From contig DCZO01000019.1 of the NCBI GenBank assembly GCA_002331335.1, positions 43,299 through 107,298 on the forward strand: a stretch of DNA of 64,000 bases. The letters run 5' to 3'. A model generated the notes under the pieces. It did not search any database and had not been told where the DNA came from. It worked only from the letters and a program-made list of their open reading frames with translations. Source of the stretch: Nitrospira sp. UBA2082 (GTDB lineage Bacteria > Nitrospirota > Nitrospiria > Nitrospirales > Nitrospiraceae). Made by a program: the position numbers and the translations under genes. Positions 44,705 through 52,427 of this stretch are shown one piece after another. Every line of letters starts with the position of its first letter. Positions within the stretch are counted from its first letter, which is position 1.

Positions 44705-46669
44705 TTACCGATTCCGCGGAGATCCGGTCGCGACGCGATACAGAGCCGCTCCTACCATCGTCACGATCACGAGACCGGGCCAGCCGCCCAACGGAGGCCT
44801 ATCGAAGAGGGTAAACGGATCGGCGCTGAAGGCCGGCCACAGGGCAACTAGCGCAATCGGCAGCGCCAGCAAAATGCCCATCAACGCTTCACCGGTGATC
44901 AGACCAGCAGCGAACAGAAGCCCACGCCGCGACGGTTTAGGCGTCTGCCCAACCGTATTCTTGGCGAGCGCCGCGATCACACCTCCCATACAAATCGCCG
45001 CCGAGAGTTTCAGCGGCAGATAGATGCCCAATGCCACCGCAAGCACCGGCAACCGAAATTCGCCGCCACGCAGTTCCAGCCGCCGATCGATCAGAATGAT
45101 GGCAACCCCGATTGCCGCGCCCAGTCCCACCAGCGGCCAAGGCAGTCCGGCGCCGAACACACTCCGCGTCAGTCCGGCCATCAACGTGGCTTGCGGCGCG
45201 TTCAACGGATGGGGATGGACGGTCGTCGGCTCTCCGATCCCGTACTTGGCCTGAAGCAGCGATAAGACCGGCGCCAGAATCACGGCGCCAGTCACCACAC
45301 CGACCACCTGCATAAGTTGCTGCTTCCACGGTGTCGCGCCGACCAGATGACCCGTCTTGAGATCTTGCAAGTTATCCCCGCCCATGGCAGCGGCGCAGCA
45401 GACCACCGCCCCGATCACCAAGGCCGCCGCCGGTCCTGCCGGATGGCCCGCTCCCATGAATAGCACGAGCAGCAGCGACGCCAGCATGATCGTGGCTATC
45501 GTCACGCCTGACACGGGGTTGCTGGAACTTCCGACCAACCCCGCCATGTAGGCCGCAACCGACGCAAAGAGAAACGCCGCCAGCGCCATCACGATCGTCA
45601 TGAGCAGGCCGATCACGAGACTGCTCACCACCGTGGTGTAGATCCACGCCATCGGGATCAACGACAGAACAAACGGCACGACGATCCACCCCAACGGCGC
45701 ATCGCGTTCGGTCCGAGCCATCAACGTAGCGGATCGAGCCGTTCCCTGATCCTGCACCGTGGCCCGAAGCGCCTGCAGGCTTTGCCATACCGGCTCGCGC
45801 AATCGCGTCAGCGTCCATAATCCGCCGATCAGCATCGCGCCGATGCCGACGTAGCGAACGTGCCCGCTCCAGATCGCCGTAGCCGCCGCCAGTCCGGTTC
45901 GATCCGGAGGCAATCCATTGAGCAGTCCGTAGGCCGGCATCAGAATCATCCACCCAAGCACTCCGCCGAGAAACACGACCAGCGCCGTGTGCAGGCCGAT
46001 GATGTACCCCACCGCGAGCAGCGCCGGCGACAGATTGAGACCCGCATAGAGCACCGTGCGTCCAACCTGCATCGCCCCTTCCAAGGAGTCCGTCCAGAGG
46101 CGCATACCGCTCTCGCCGAACTTCACCGCCCCACCCACAAGCGCCGCCGAAAGGAGCGCTCGGAAATCCCGTCCGGTCTCAGCCTGGCCGGTACCGGGTC
46201 GATCCGACGCGGCCACCTTCAACACTTCCGCCGTCGCCACGCCTTCGGGAAACCGCAGCCGCGCCGTCACGATCAGCGCCCGCCGCAAGGGAATGGTAAA
46301 GAGCACCCCGAGCAACCCGCCGGCCAAGGCAATCATCGTGGTCTGCCAGTAGTCGAACACCGACCAATACCCGACCAGCAGCAGCGCGGGAATGGTAAAA
46401 ATTACCCCGGCAGCCAACGCTTCGCCGGAAGAGGCGGCGGTTTGAACAATGTTGTTTTCGAGAATGTTCGACCGGCGGAACAAGCGAAGGATCGCCATAG
46501 ACGCCACCGCAGCCGGAATGGACGCGGACACGGTCATTCCGGCGAAGAGGCCCAGATAGGCGTTGGCGGCGGCGAGCACGGCGGCAAGCAGGATCGACAG
46601 AACGACTGCTTTGAGAGTGATTTCAGGGAGCGTGACTGTAGCCGGGACGACAGGCTGGTCGTCCTTCAT
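44705..46669 (-). CDS. OPT-family oligopeptide transporter
   Basis: A 654-aa integral membrane protein with about 15-16 helices. The N-terminal part (VTLPEITLKAVVLSILLAAVLAAANAYLGLFAGMTVSASIPAAVASM) and the NIVQTAASSGEALAAGVIFTIPA block are the hallmarks of the bacterial OPT family (EspB/YsaA-like). Later motifs include GLVGSSSNPVSGVTI and MGGDNLQDLKTGHLVGATPWKQQ. It would import peptides or metal-peptide complexes; the substrate is unknown. It lies 28 bp after the aldo/keto reductase gene and may share its transcript. Confidence 0.92.
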   Translation of the reverse strand: MKDDQPVVPATVTLPEITLKAVVLSILLAAVLAAANAYLGLFAGMTVSASIPAAVASMAILRLFRRSNILENNIVQTAASSGEALAAGVIFTIPALLLVGYWSVFDYWQTTMIALAGGLLGVLFTIPLRRALIVTARLRFPEGVATAEVLKVAASDRPGTGQAETGRDFRALLSAALVGGAVKFGESGMRLWTDSLEGAMQVGRTVLYAGLNLSPALLAVGYIIGLHTALVVFLGGVLGWMILMPAYGLLNGLPPDRTGLAAATAIWSGHVRYVGIGAMLIGGLWTLTRLREPVWQSLQALRATVQDQGTARSATLMARTERDAPLGWIVVPFVLSLIPMAWIYTTVVSSLVIGLLMTIVMALAAFLFASVAAYMAGLVGSSSNPVSGVTIATIMLASLLLVLFMGAGHPAGPAAALVIGAVVCCAAAMGGDNLQDLKTGHLVGATPWKQQLMQVVGVVTGAVILAPVLSLLQAKYGIGEPTTVHPHPLNAPQATLMAGLTRSVFGAGLPWPLVGLGAAIGVAIILIDRRLELRGGEFRLPVLAVALGIYLPLKLSAAICMGGVIAALAKNTVGQTPKPSRRGLLFAAGLITGEALMGILLALPIALVALWPAFSADPFTLFDRPPLGGWPGLVIVTMVGAALYRVATGSPRNR

Positions 46670-46697
46670 GGGCGTGCCTATCCCTTTGACTTGCGAT

Positions 46698-47666
46698 CTA
46701 CCAGGCGTAGGCCTCCGGTGCCGGCCCGCCCGGCCCTGGGAAAATCGCGTCCAGCCGCTTGAGCTGATCGCTGCTCAACATCAGCGTCAAGGCCCGCATC
46801 GAGCCGTTCAATTGGTCCATGGTGCGTGGCCCGATGATCGGCGCCGTAACCACCGGTTGCTGCAGCAGCCACGCCAGCGCCACGTCGGCGGGCCGTTCGC
46901 CCATGTCGCGGCAGAACGCCTCGTAGGCTTCCAGCTTCTGACGGTGTCGGTCGATTTCTTTCTTCACGTCCTCGTCCGCGCGCCGCCCGACCGACGCCGG
47001 CTTGAGCGCCCCTGCCAGCAACCCGCGCGCCAGCGGACTCCAGGGAATCAGGCCGATGCCGTACGCCTTGCAAGCGGGAATGACTTCCAGCTCGATCGTC
47101 CGTTCCGCCAGATTGTAGAGGCTCTGTTCGGAGACCAGTCCGAGAAAGTGACGGCTCCTTGCCAGTTCCTGGGCTTGCGCCAGATGCCAGCCGGCAAAAT
47201 TGCTGCTGCCGACATACAGAATCTTTCCTTCGCGGACCAACTGCTCCATCGCCTGCCAGATTTCTTCCCAGGGCGATTCCCGATCGACATGGTGCATCTG
47301 GTAGAGATCGATGTAGTCGGTGCCCAACCGCCGCAAGCTTTCATCGCAGGCGCGCCGGATGTGCAAGGCCGAAAGCCGCGACTGATTCGGCCACTCGCCC
47401 ATCCGGCCGAAGACTTTTGTCGCAAGCACTACCTTGTCGCGCCGCCCACCCTGCTTCAGCCACCGCCCGACGATCTGCTCGGTCCATCCTTCACCCAGCT
47501 TCCATCCGTAGACGTTCGCTGTGTCGAAAAAGTTGATGCCGAGCTCCAGCGCCCGATCCATGATCGCGAAACTGTCGGCTTCATTGGTCTCCGGCCCGAA
47601 GTTCATCGTGCCGAGACAGAGCCGGCTGACCTTGACACCCGAACGGCCGAGATGGACGTATTGCAT
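46698..47666 (-). CDS. Aldo/keto reductase
   Basis: A 322-aa NADPH-dependent oxidoreductase of the AKR superfamily. It has the N-terminal LGRSGVKVSRLCLGTMNFG, the catalytic Asp/Tyr region FFDTANVYGWKLGEGWTEQIVGRWLK, Lys in VVLATKVFGRMG, YIDLYQMHHVDRESPWEE with the catalytic His, and GLIPWSPLARGLLAG. The length is normal. The natural substrate cannot be told. It is followed by the OPT transporter gene, and a decayed CbiX-like fragment begins just beyond its start. Confidence 0.92.
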   Translation of the reverse strand: MQYVHLGRSGVKVSRLCLGTMNFGPETNEADSFAIMDRALELGINFFDTANVYGWKLGEGWTEQIVGRWLKQGGRRDKVVLATKVFGRMGEWPNQSRLSALHIRRACDESLRRLGTDYIDLYQMHHVDRESPWEEIWQAMEQLVREGKILYVGSSNFAGWHLAQAQELARSRHFLGLVSEQSLYNLAERTIELEVIPACKAYGIGLIPWSPLARGLLAGALKPASVGRRADEDVKKEIDRHRQKLEAYEAFCRDMGERPADVALAWLLQQPVVTAPIIGPRTMDQLNGSMRALTLMLSSDQLKRLDAIFPGPGGPAPEAYAW

Positions 47667-47690
47667 AAGTCGCTCTTATAGTGCTTGTAG

Positions 47691-47848
47691 GACGGGGATG
47701 TCGAGGACCTGATCCAACAAGGAACCACCAGGATTACCGTGGCCACCACCATGTTCACCCCGGAGGTTCCCATTCAGATATCGAGATCCCCGACATGCTC
47801 ATGCGCCTCCGGCCACTGTATCCCGATCTCAAGCTTCGCTATGCCTGG
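47691..47848 (+). pseudogene. CbiX-like (sirohydrochlorin chelatase) fragment 1, frameshifted
   Basis: Two reading frames together spell a CbiX-like segment: DVEDLIQQGTTRITVATTMFTP in one frame, then PGGSHSDIEIPDMLMRLRP and LKLRYAW in the next. The break falls at a run of Cs (about 47754-47758). The match stops after LRYAW, and the beginning of the gene is missing (stop at 47688). It resembles fragment 2 at 48634-48792. The family call is from motif memory and is not certain. Confidence 0.5.
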
Positions 47849-47934
47849 AGAATGGTGAGAAAACTGAGCCGTACCGCTCACACGAGCAGGGTGGTACCGT
47901 ACCTTACTTCCTCAGACGGCAGCAAAGTCACCGG

Positions 47935-48231
47935 TCACGCGCTGGGTTGCAGCTGGTCACGTCTCACTTTGATGGCGCGTTCATGCTGGCGGGCTTGGGC
48001 CAGGTCGTAGGCGGCTTGCAATCGCAGCCAGTGCACGGCATTCGACCATCCGGCTTTCTCAAACCGAATCGCCATGTCGGCGGAAATGCCCGCGTGCCCA
48101 TTGAGGACACGTGACAGCGTGTGCCGCGCCACGCCGAGCGCTTTGGCCGCGTCGGTCACGCTGAGGCCGAGCGGGTCCAAGCACGCGTCCTTCACGGACA
48201 ACCCAGGGTGCGGCGGGTGTTTCATCGGCAT
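47935..48231 (-). CDS. higA: HigA-family antitoxin (XRE-type HTH)
   Basis: A 98-aa HTH protein: HPGLSVKDACLDPLGLSVTDAAKALGVARHTLSRVLNGHAGISADMAIRFEKAG is the classical HigA/VapI addiction-module sequence. It binds its own promoter and neutralises HigB. It follows the toxin gene by 15 bp, the usual order for higBA. The palindrome over the promoter (48534-48552) is its probable operator. Confidence 0.93.
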   Translation of the reverse strand: MPMKHPPHPGLSVKDACLDPLGLSVTDAAKALGVARHTLSRVLNGHAGISADMAIRFEKAGWSNAVHWLRLQAAYDLAQARQHERAIKVRRDQLQPSA

Positions 48232-48246
48232 GGGATCCTCCTCCTC

Positions 48247-48525
48247 TTAATGATAATCGACGAGATCCACGTCATACACATCGCCGTTCTCACACCGAAA
48301 CACGATACGCCAGTTACCCGAGACCGTCACGCTCCAGAACCCTTTCAGGTCACCTTTCAAGGCATGCAGCCGATAGCCCGGCAGGTCGAGATCGCGCGGC
48401 TGGACCGCTTCATCGAGATGCGCCAATACCGCGCGAATCCGCCGGACCTGATCGGTACGCACCCCGCTCGGATCATCGTGCTCAAACAGGCGTTTGACTC
48501 CCTTATGGGCAAACGTCTTCAGCAC
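48247..48525 (-). CDS. higB: HigB/RelE-family toxin
   Basis: A 92-aa RelE-superfamily mRNA interferase. It begins with LKTFAHKGVKRLFEHDDPSGV and contains RIRAVLAHLDEAVQPRDLDLPGYRLHALKGDLKGFWSVTVSGNWRIVFRCENGDVYDVDLVDYH, the typical HigB order. The start is a GTG at 48525. A near-perfect promoter ends six bases before it, so the transcript probably begins at or next to the start codon (leaderless). Confidence 0.93.
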   Translation of the reverse strand: MLKTFAHKGVKRLFEHDDPSGVRTDQVRRIRAVLAHLDEAVQPRDLDLPGYRLHALKGDLKGFWSVTVSGNWRIVFRCENGDVYDVDLVDYH

Positions 48526-48531
48526 GGCCTG

Positions 48532-48560
48532 ACTGTACCGCGTGCCGGTACACCTGTCAA
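48532..48560 (-). promoter_or_regulatory. higBA promoter with palindromic operator
   Basis: On the minus strand: -35 TTGACA (48555-48560), a 17-bp spacer and -10 TACAGT (48532-48537). The perfect inverted repeat TGTACCG-CGTGC-CGGTACA (48534-48552) covers the spacer and the -10 box, an ideal place for autorepression by HigA. Only six bases lie between the -10 box and the GTG start. Confidence 0.75.
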
Positions 48561-48633
48561 GGCGGCCTCCCAGTTACACTGCATGCACCATAATGAGGCT
48601 CTCTGAACCTGCGTATTTGAATGCATCCGGCCA

Positions 48634-48792
48634 GATGTTCTCCCGGGAGGCTCCCATTCAGAAATCGAGATCCCCGAAACGCTCTCGCGCCTCCGACAAC
48701 AACACCCCGACATCGATCTTCGCTATGCCTGGCCGTTCGACTTGCAATCGGTGGCAAAAACCTTGGCGGAACAGTTGCGAGGATGGATGTAA
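48634..48792 (+). pseudogene. CbiX-like fragment 2 (3' end)
   Basis: In one frame: PGGSHSEIEIPETLSRLRQQ, then DIDLRYAWPFDLQSVAKTLAEQLRGWM and a TAA stop. This looks like the C-terminus of a CbiX-family chelatase. The preceding ATG-TTC lies in another frame, and nothing upstream continues the gene. About 110 bp are shared with fragment 1, with clear divergence. The two fragments flank higBA. Confidence 0.5.
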
Positions 48793-48835
48793 GCGGGTCG
48801 TGACATCGCGACTTTGAACCACGGTTCGAACATCA

Positions 48836-49261
48836 TCAGCCTTTTCCTTGAAGTACCTCTCGCGGCAACAATGACCGCATGGTCTCTCGTATACGTCGTG
48901 CCATGGCAACGGCCTGCTCTGCCTCTGGTCGGTCAATCGGGTCCCAATCGCCAGGATATCGCGCTTCGATGGTATAGCGATTCAGGGGCTGCACATCCTG
49001 GGGAGTCGCACCTCGAAACCCGGCAGCCAGCGCCAGGTTGAGCAAGACAACCAGGTCATGGGATCGTGGAACATCGAGCTGTTTGGAGGTGAGCCAACAC
49101 TTCAGATACTTCTCTACGCACTGCTGGGCGTGAAAGCACACGGTATCGAAGGGACACTCCTCGTCACGAATGGTGAGAGTGTGTTCGGCATTGCGCAGAT
49201 CATGCTCCGCCTTTTCGATCCACTGACGAACCTGTCGGGCCGGATCACGCGGCTCGGTCAT
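48836..49261 (-). CDS. HEPN-domain protein (toxin of a MNT/HEPN pair)
   Basis: A 141-aa all-helical protein: VRQWIEKAEHDLRNAEHTLTI, FHAQQCVEKYLKCWLTSKQLDVPRSHDLVVLLNLA. It carries the conserved Q-x2-E-K-x-L-K and the R-x-H motif (VPRSHDL) of minimal HEPN proteins. These are usually RNases or targets of the MNT partner. I start at the ATG at 49261, which overlaps the end of the MNT gene by 17 bp; the longer frame to 49327 has no support. Confidence 0.85.
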   Translation of the reverse strand: MTEPRDPARQVRQWIEKAEHDLRNAEHTLTIRDEECPFDTVCFHAQQCVEKYLKCWLTSKQLDVPRSHDLVVLLNLALAAGFRGATPQDVQPLNRYTIEARYPGDWDPIDRPEAEQAVAMARRIRETMRSLLPREVLQGKG

Positions 49262-49589
49262 AGAGGACCAGCCCTTCGAGTGCCGCAGGACGCAACACCG
49301 ACCCGATCTGATGACGGGCCCGTTCAAACTCCTCCGGAGTCACCACAATGAGGTCCACGGGGATCGTTCGATCGGACAAAGTCCCGTCGATTTCGGTCGC
49401 CTTCCGCCGTTTCGAGCCTTCCACCGGCATGACGATCAAGAGGTCCACGTCACTGTCTGGACCAGCCTGGCCACGCGCATGCGAGCCGAATAGTATGATC
49501 TTGTCTGGGTGAAACTGAGCAGCAATCCGCCGTACCATTTCACGGATGGAGTCTTGAACAGGAATGGAAGCGGCCCTTTGCTCTGCCAT
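49245..49589 (-). CDS. Minimal nucleotidyltransferase (antitoxin of a MNT/HEPN pair)
   Basis: A 114-aa MNT protein with the GS-x10-DxD signature: IILFGSHARGQAGPDSDVDLLIVM (Gly35-Ser36, Asp46, Asp48). Known partners polyadenylylate a Tyr on the HEPN toxin. The start has AGGAGG upstream. It is directly coupled to the HEPN gene downstream. Confidence 0.88.
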   Translation of the reverse strand: MAEQRAASIPVQDSIREMVRRIAAQFHPDKIILFGSHARGQAGPDSDVDLLIVMPVEGSKRRKATEIDGTLSDRTIPVDLIVVTPEEFERARHQIGSVLRPAALEGLVLYDRAA

Positions 49590-49685
49590 GGATAGCCTCC
49601 TGACAACCTTGAAACTCTACCCTACTTTTAGGCCATTCGTCATCTCAAGAGACAATGTGGTGTAGCTCCCGAACGTCAGACCGGC

Positions 49686-50007
49686 TCACTCCTGAGCCTC
49701 ATATATATCGCGCAAAGTCGGTAATGAGACCTCCAACACCTTCAGCACTTCTTTGCCGTACAGATTGATGACTTTGATACGAATTATCCCGATATTGGCT
49801 CCTGGCACCTCTTTCTCCTCCGAGTATAGCGCGGGAATCGACAAGGAAGATGAGGCAGGCCTGCACCTCTCCGTTTCAAAGCGATGATGTGTGATTGCAA
49901 GACCTGACACTGAATGGCATCCGCGGCATTCTCTCCCTCCCCATCTTGGCGATGAGTTGAGCTGCAGACCGTACAATGGACTCATCTTCCATGTAGGGCA
50001 GAGACAT
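49686..50007 (-). pseudogene. Broken ORF downstream of the DUF262/HEPN pair
   Basis: All three frames show protein-like pieces in order: MSLPYMEDESIVRSAAQLIAKMGR, then NAADAIQCQVLQSHIIALKRRG in a second frame, then GANIGIIRIKVINLYGKEVLKVLEVSL in a third. This suggests one or two small genes broken by frameshifts. No intact frame covers the region. I do not recognise a family. Confidence 0.3.
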
Positions 50008-50018
50008 ATCGAAGGCAA

Positions 50019-50663
50019 TTACTTCGGGATAATCTGTTCCGCCATAAAACGGAAATTCTCCGCATAAAACTGAAGAAAGGTTTTCGGCGGATTGCAATTC
50101 GGTTTAAGTCTCGACAGAAATTGTCCTGGGATCATCCCCGAAGGAAGAAAAGTTAGCTCGTTCCTCACTAGTGCCTCGAACTTTTCCACTGCCTCTTTGG
50201 AATTATGCGACAGGGCATTACGGATAGTCTTCACATTATTCAGTAGATTGGTCTGGGGCCGTATCACGTCAAAGAAAGGCCGCCCTCCTTTAAAAAAACG
50301 CTCTGCTCGTCTAACGACTCGATCTGCAGCAGCCCAGTCAGTGTGCGCTGTCTCCGATGTCAGTAACTCAACAGCGTGTTGGCGATTCATTGGGATCGCA
50401 TGGCGAATCGGTGCGTACCCAGTAGGCGATTTTTTACCAAGCAGATAGAGAATAAAAGCTTCTTCCAGAAACCCCTCCCACGTCAGAAATGACTTCATGA
50501 AAGCCAGTTCCACAATCTGTGTGTAATGTTCATTCTTGAATCTCGCAGACTGAAGCTGCTGGAGATGTCTTTGCCAGACACCGGCACGCGCCGTAAGTTG
50601 AATTGCACCTTCAAACTCCCTCACGCTGTGTGCTAACAATGTGCCCGGCGTTCTTCTGGCCAT
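50019..50663 (-). CDS. HEPN-like nuclease-type protein paired with DUF262 protein
   Basis: A 214-aa helical protein. The RNase signature R-x4-H appears as TIRNALSH (Arg148, Asn149, His153), as in HEPN proteins of the MAE_28990/RiboL-PSP type. An upstream helix has FMKSFLTWEGFLEEAFILYLLG. I use the ATG at 50663, 11 bp past the DUF262 stop; a TTG at 50690 is possible. Composition is more AT-rich than the genome average here, suggesting acquisition. The pairing with DUF262 points to a defence or toxin function; this is inference. Confidence 0.7.
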   Translation of the reverse strand: MARRTPGTLLAHSVREFEGAIQLTARAGVWQRHLQQLQSARFKNEHYTQIVELAFMKSFLTWEGFLEEAFILYLLGKKSPTGYAPIRHAIPMNRQHAVELLTSETAHTDWAAADRVVRRAERFFKGGRPFFDVIRPQTNLLNNVKTIRNALSHNSKEAVEKFEALVRNELTFLPSGMIPGQFLSRLKPNCNPPKTFLQFYAENFRFMAEQIIPK

Positions 50664-50673
50664 GTCAGGCAAG

Positions 50674-51714
50674 TTACAGTTTGTTAGCAATAAGCTTCAC
50701 GAGAAATTCCGTGCGCGCCAACCGTACCGGTTCATCTGTCGTGTGGCGTTTCAGCGAATCTATGAATACGGCTTCGGCACCCTCTGGGTCGTCCTTCTTG
50801 ATGATTACATCAACCGACTCAAGAGCGTTCCAGACTTTAGAATACTGTGCTTCCCTGAACGGTTTACGGGCCGTCGTAAGACGAGGGAGCCCATGCAGGT
50901 GATGATGAATTGCGCAAAACAGAGAGTAAAACAACACTGGCGATTTGAAGGGGCTCTCCACAAGAGCCCCAGCATTCAATGCTCCGATAGCATCCATCGT
51001 TTTACGAAAATATTGTGATAATTTGGCTTTGTCCTTCAGTGTGTCGTCATATTTTTTATAGTAAGCGTCGATGGCTTTACGGCTCTTTACTCCATCAAGT
51101 AATGCAATGAGAAGATCAGAAGTCAGTTCGGCCTCGTGCATTCTCAGGATCTGGGCGTCAGTGAAGATGCGGTTCTCTGTCCAAAATGAACTGTATTCAA
51201 ACCCCAAAGAATAGGTGAGAGTCTTGAACTCTCCGAAGTACGTCGCGTTGCGCAACTCTTGAGCGTTCAGCTTCACTGCATATGAGTTCAAACGTGCAAA
51301 GATATCCAAGACTTCCTTATCGGGTGCGTCAAGCAGCAGATCCACGGAGAGCTCATACTTCAAAATGGCCGTTTGCACTTCCTCTGGCAGCTCACTGTAA
51401 GACTTGCCACCATATTCGCTGGAGTGCGCCTTACTGACTTTGAATCCGTCCTGTAAGAAGCTAAATATCGTGCGCAGCCTCTGCTGTCCGTCTACGACAT
51501 CGCGCACACTCCTCTTCGTCTTTGGGTCAATGTCTTGCCGGATGAAGATTTTCGGGATCGGTTTTCCTCTAATAATCGAGTCGATCAAGTACGATCGAGC
51601 TTTGTCACTCCAAACATTCCGTCGTTGAAACTTGGGCTGTAATTGCAATTCCTTTCGGTCATTCCACTCTCGGAAATCGTTCACGCTATAGGTTCTTGAA
51701 TCGAAGTTCTTCAT
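50674..51714 (-). CDS. DUF262-domain protein (ParB/GmrSD-like N-terminal domain)
   Basis: A 346-aa protein with the DUF262 hallmark DVVDGQQRLRTIFSFL (DGQQR at 75-79) and the earlier QLQPKFQRRNVWSDKARSYLIDSIIRG. DUF262 is the ParB/Srx-fold nucleotide-handling domain of GmrS and related defence proteins. The C-terminal half is helical and lacks an HNH/DUF1524 nuclease, so the effector is probably the HEPN protein encoded next. It is the first gene of the pair. Confidence 0.82.
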   Translation of the reverse strand: MKNFDSRTYSVNDFREWNDRKELQLQPKFQRRNVWSDKARSYLIDSIIRGKPIPKIFIRQDIDPKTKRSVRDVVDGQQRLRTIFSFLQDGFKVSKAHSSEYGGKSYSELPEEVQTAILKYELSVDLLLDAPDKEVLDIFARLNSYAVKLNAQELRNATYFGEFKTLTYSLGFEYSSFWTENRIFTDAQILRMHEAELTSDLLIALLDGVKSRKAIDAYYKKYDDTLKDKAKLSQYFRKTMDAIGALNAGALVESPFKSPVLFYSLFCAIHHHLHGLPRLTTARKPFREAQYSKVWNALESVDVIIKKDDPEGAEAVFIDSLKRHTTDEPVRLARTEFLVKLIANKL

Positions 51715-52177
51715 ATTGCAGTGCCTCTTTCTCTGATAGCAGCTCGCCCCGACAACAGCCGCGGGAGCAGCAGGTCGCGAGTTCGGCGAAAGTTTCTACA
51801 TAACCTTGTAAGCATGACAACTGCAGTTCGCGCAGAGCGAGCAAGTACCACCCACCGCTTCTGAGGTGAAACCGGACTAACGGGAATGTTTCCTCCGCCG
51901 ATGGCTATATACTCGGTTCAGTCTGCCCGCTACCGGCCGTCCACCCGAGAGCCGTGTTGTGACTTGGAAGGAGCGACCCAGGACATAGGCTACCCTTTCG
52001 ACAGACCTTTTGCGCAGCAGCCTTGGCGAAGAAGAATACTCTCTTTCCTCACCAAAATCACCACAACTCAGGACGTGAGGGAATCAAATAGAATCTACTG
52101 AGTCTGTAATAAGGCGAGCGACAGATCCAACTGATCCGGCTGGTTTTACGCGAAACTGAAATGAACTGAAGAATGAA
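51715..52177. other. Intergenic region between the DUF262 gene and tRNA-His
   Basis: 463 bp in which I see no convincing gene or repeat. It borders the accessory cluster on one side and the core genome on the other. Confidence 0.4.
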
Positions 52178-52254
52178 TGGGGTGGATGACGGGTTTCGAA
52201 CCCGCGACCTCCGGATCCACAATCCGGCGCTCTAACCAGCTGAGCTACACCCAC
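52178..52254 (-). tRNA. tRNA-His (GTG anticodon)
   Basis: Cloverleaf with acceptor GTGGGTG pairing CATCCAC, D-arm AGCTCAGCTGGTTAGAGC, anticodon stem CCGGA/TCCGG with anticodon GTG (plus-strand 52218-52220), and T-arm GCGGGTTCGAAACCCGT. CCA is encoded (52178-52180). A G at 52255 could be the extra G-1 of tRNA-His, opposite C73. Confidence 0.95.
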
Positions 52255-52328
52255 CATGGAGAAGTCACTGAGGAGGAAGGATCTTAGCAAAGGGGGATTC
52301 GCTGCTGCAACCGGCGGCACGCGATGGC

Positions 52329-52427
52329 GTCATACGTCATACGTCATGCGTCAATCGTGAACGGTGAAACGTTTCAGCCCTGGCTTTCTTCCACGAATAA
52401 CGAATGACGGTTGACGATTAACGTCTC
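52329..52427. repeat. Short tandem-like repeat (CATACGT / AACGTGAAACG family)
   Basis: Three successive CATACGT-type units (CATACGTCATACGTCATGCGTCA), followed by GTGAACGGTGAAACG and ATAACGAATGACGGTTGACGATTAACG. It fills the gap between the tRNA region and the pyrF stop. Similar words occur at 28276-28350. Confidence 0.5.

Noticed and set aside
47667..51714. Insertion sequence or transposase in the accessory cluster
   Set aside because: No transposase-like frame and no terminal inverted repeats were visible.
52178..52254. Prophage or island attachment site at tRNA-His
   Set aside because: I found no repeated copy of the tRNA 3' end in the accessory cluster and no integrase gene.
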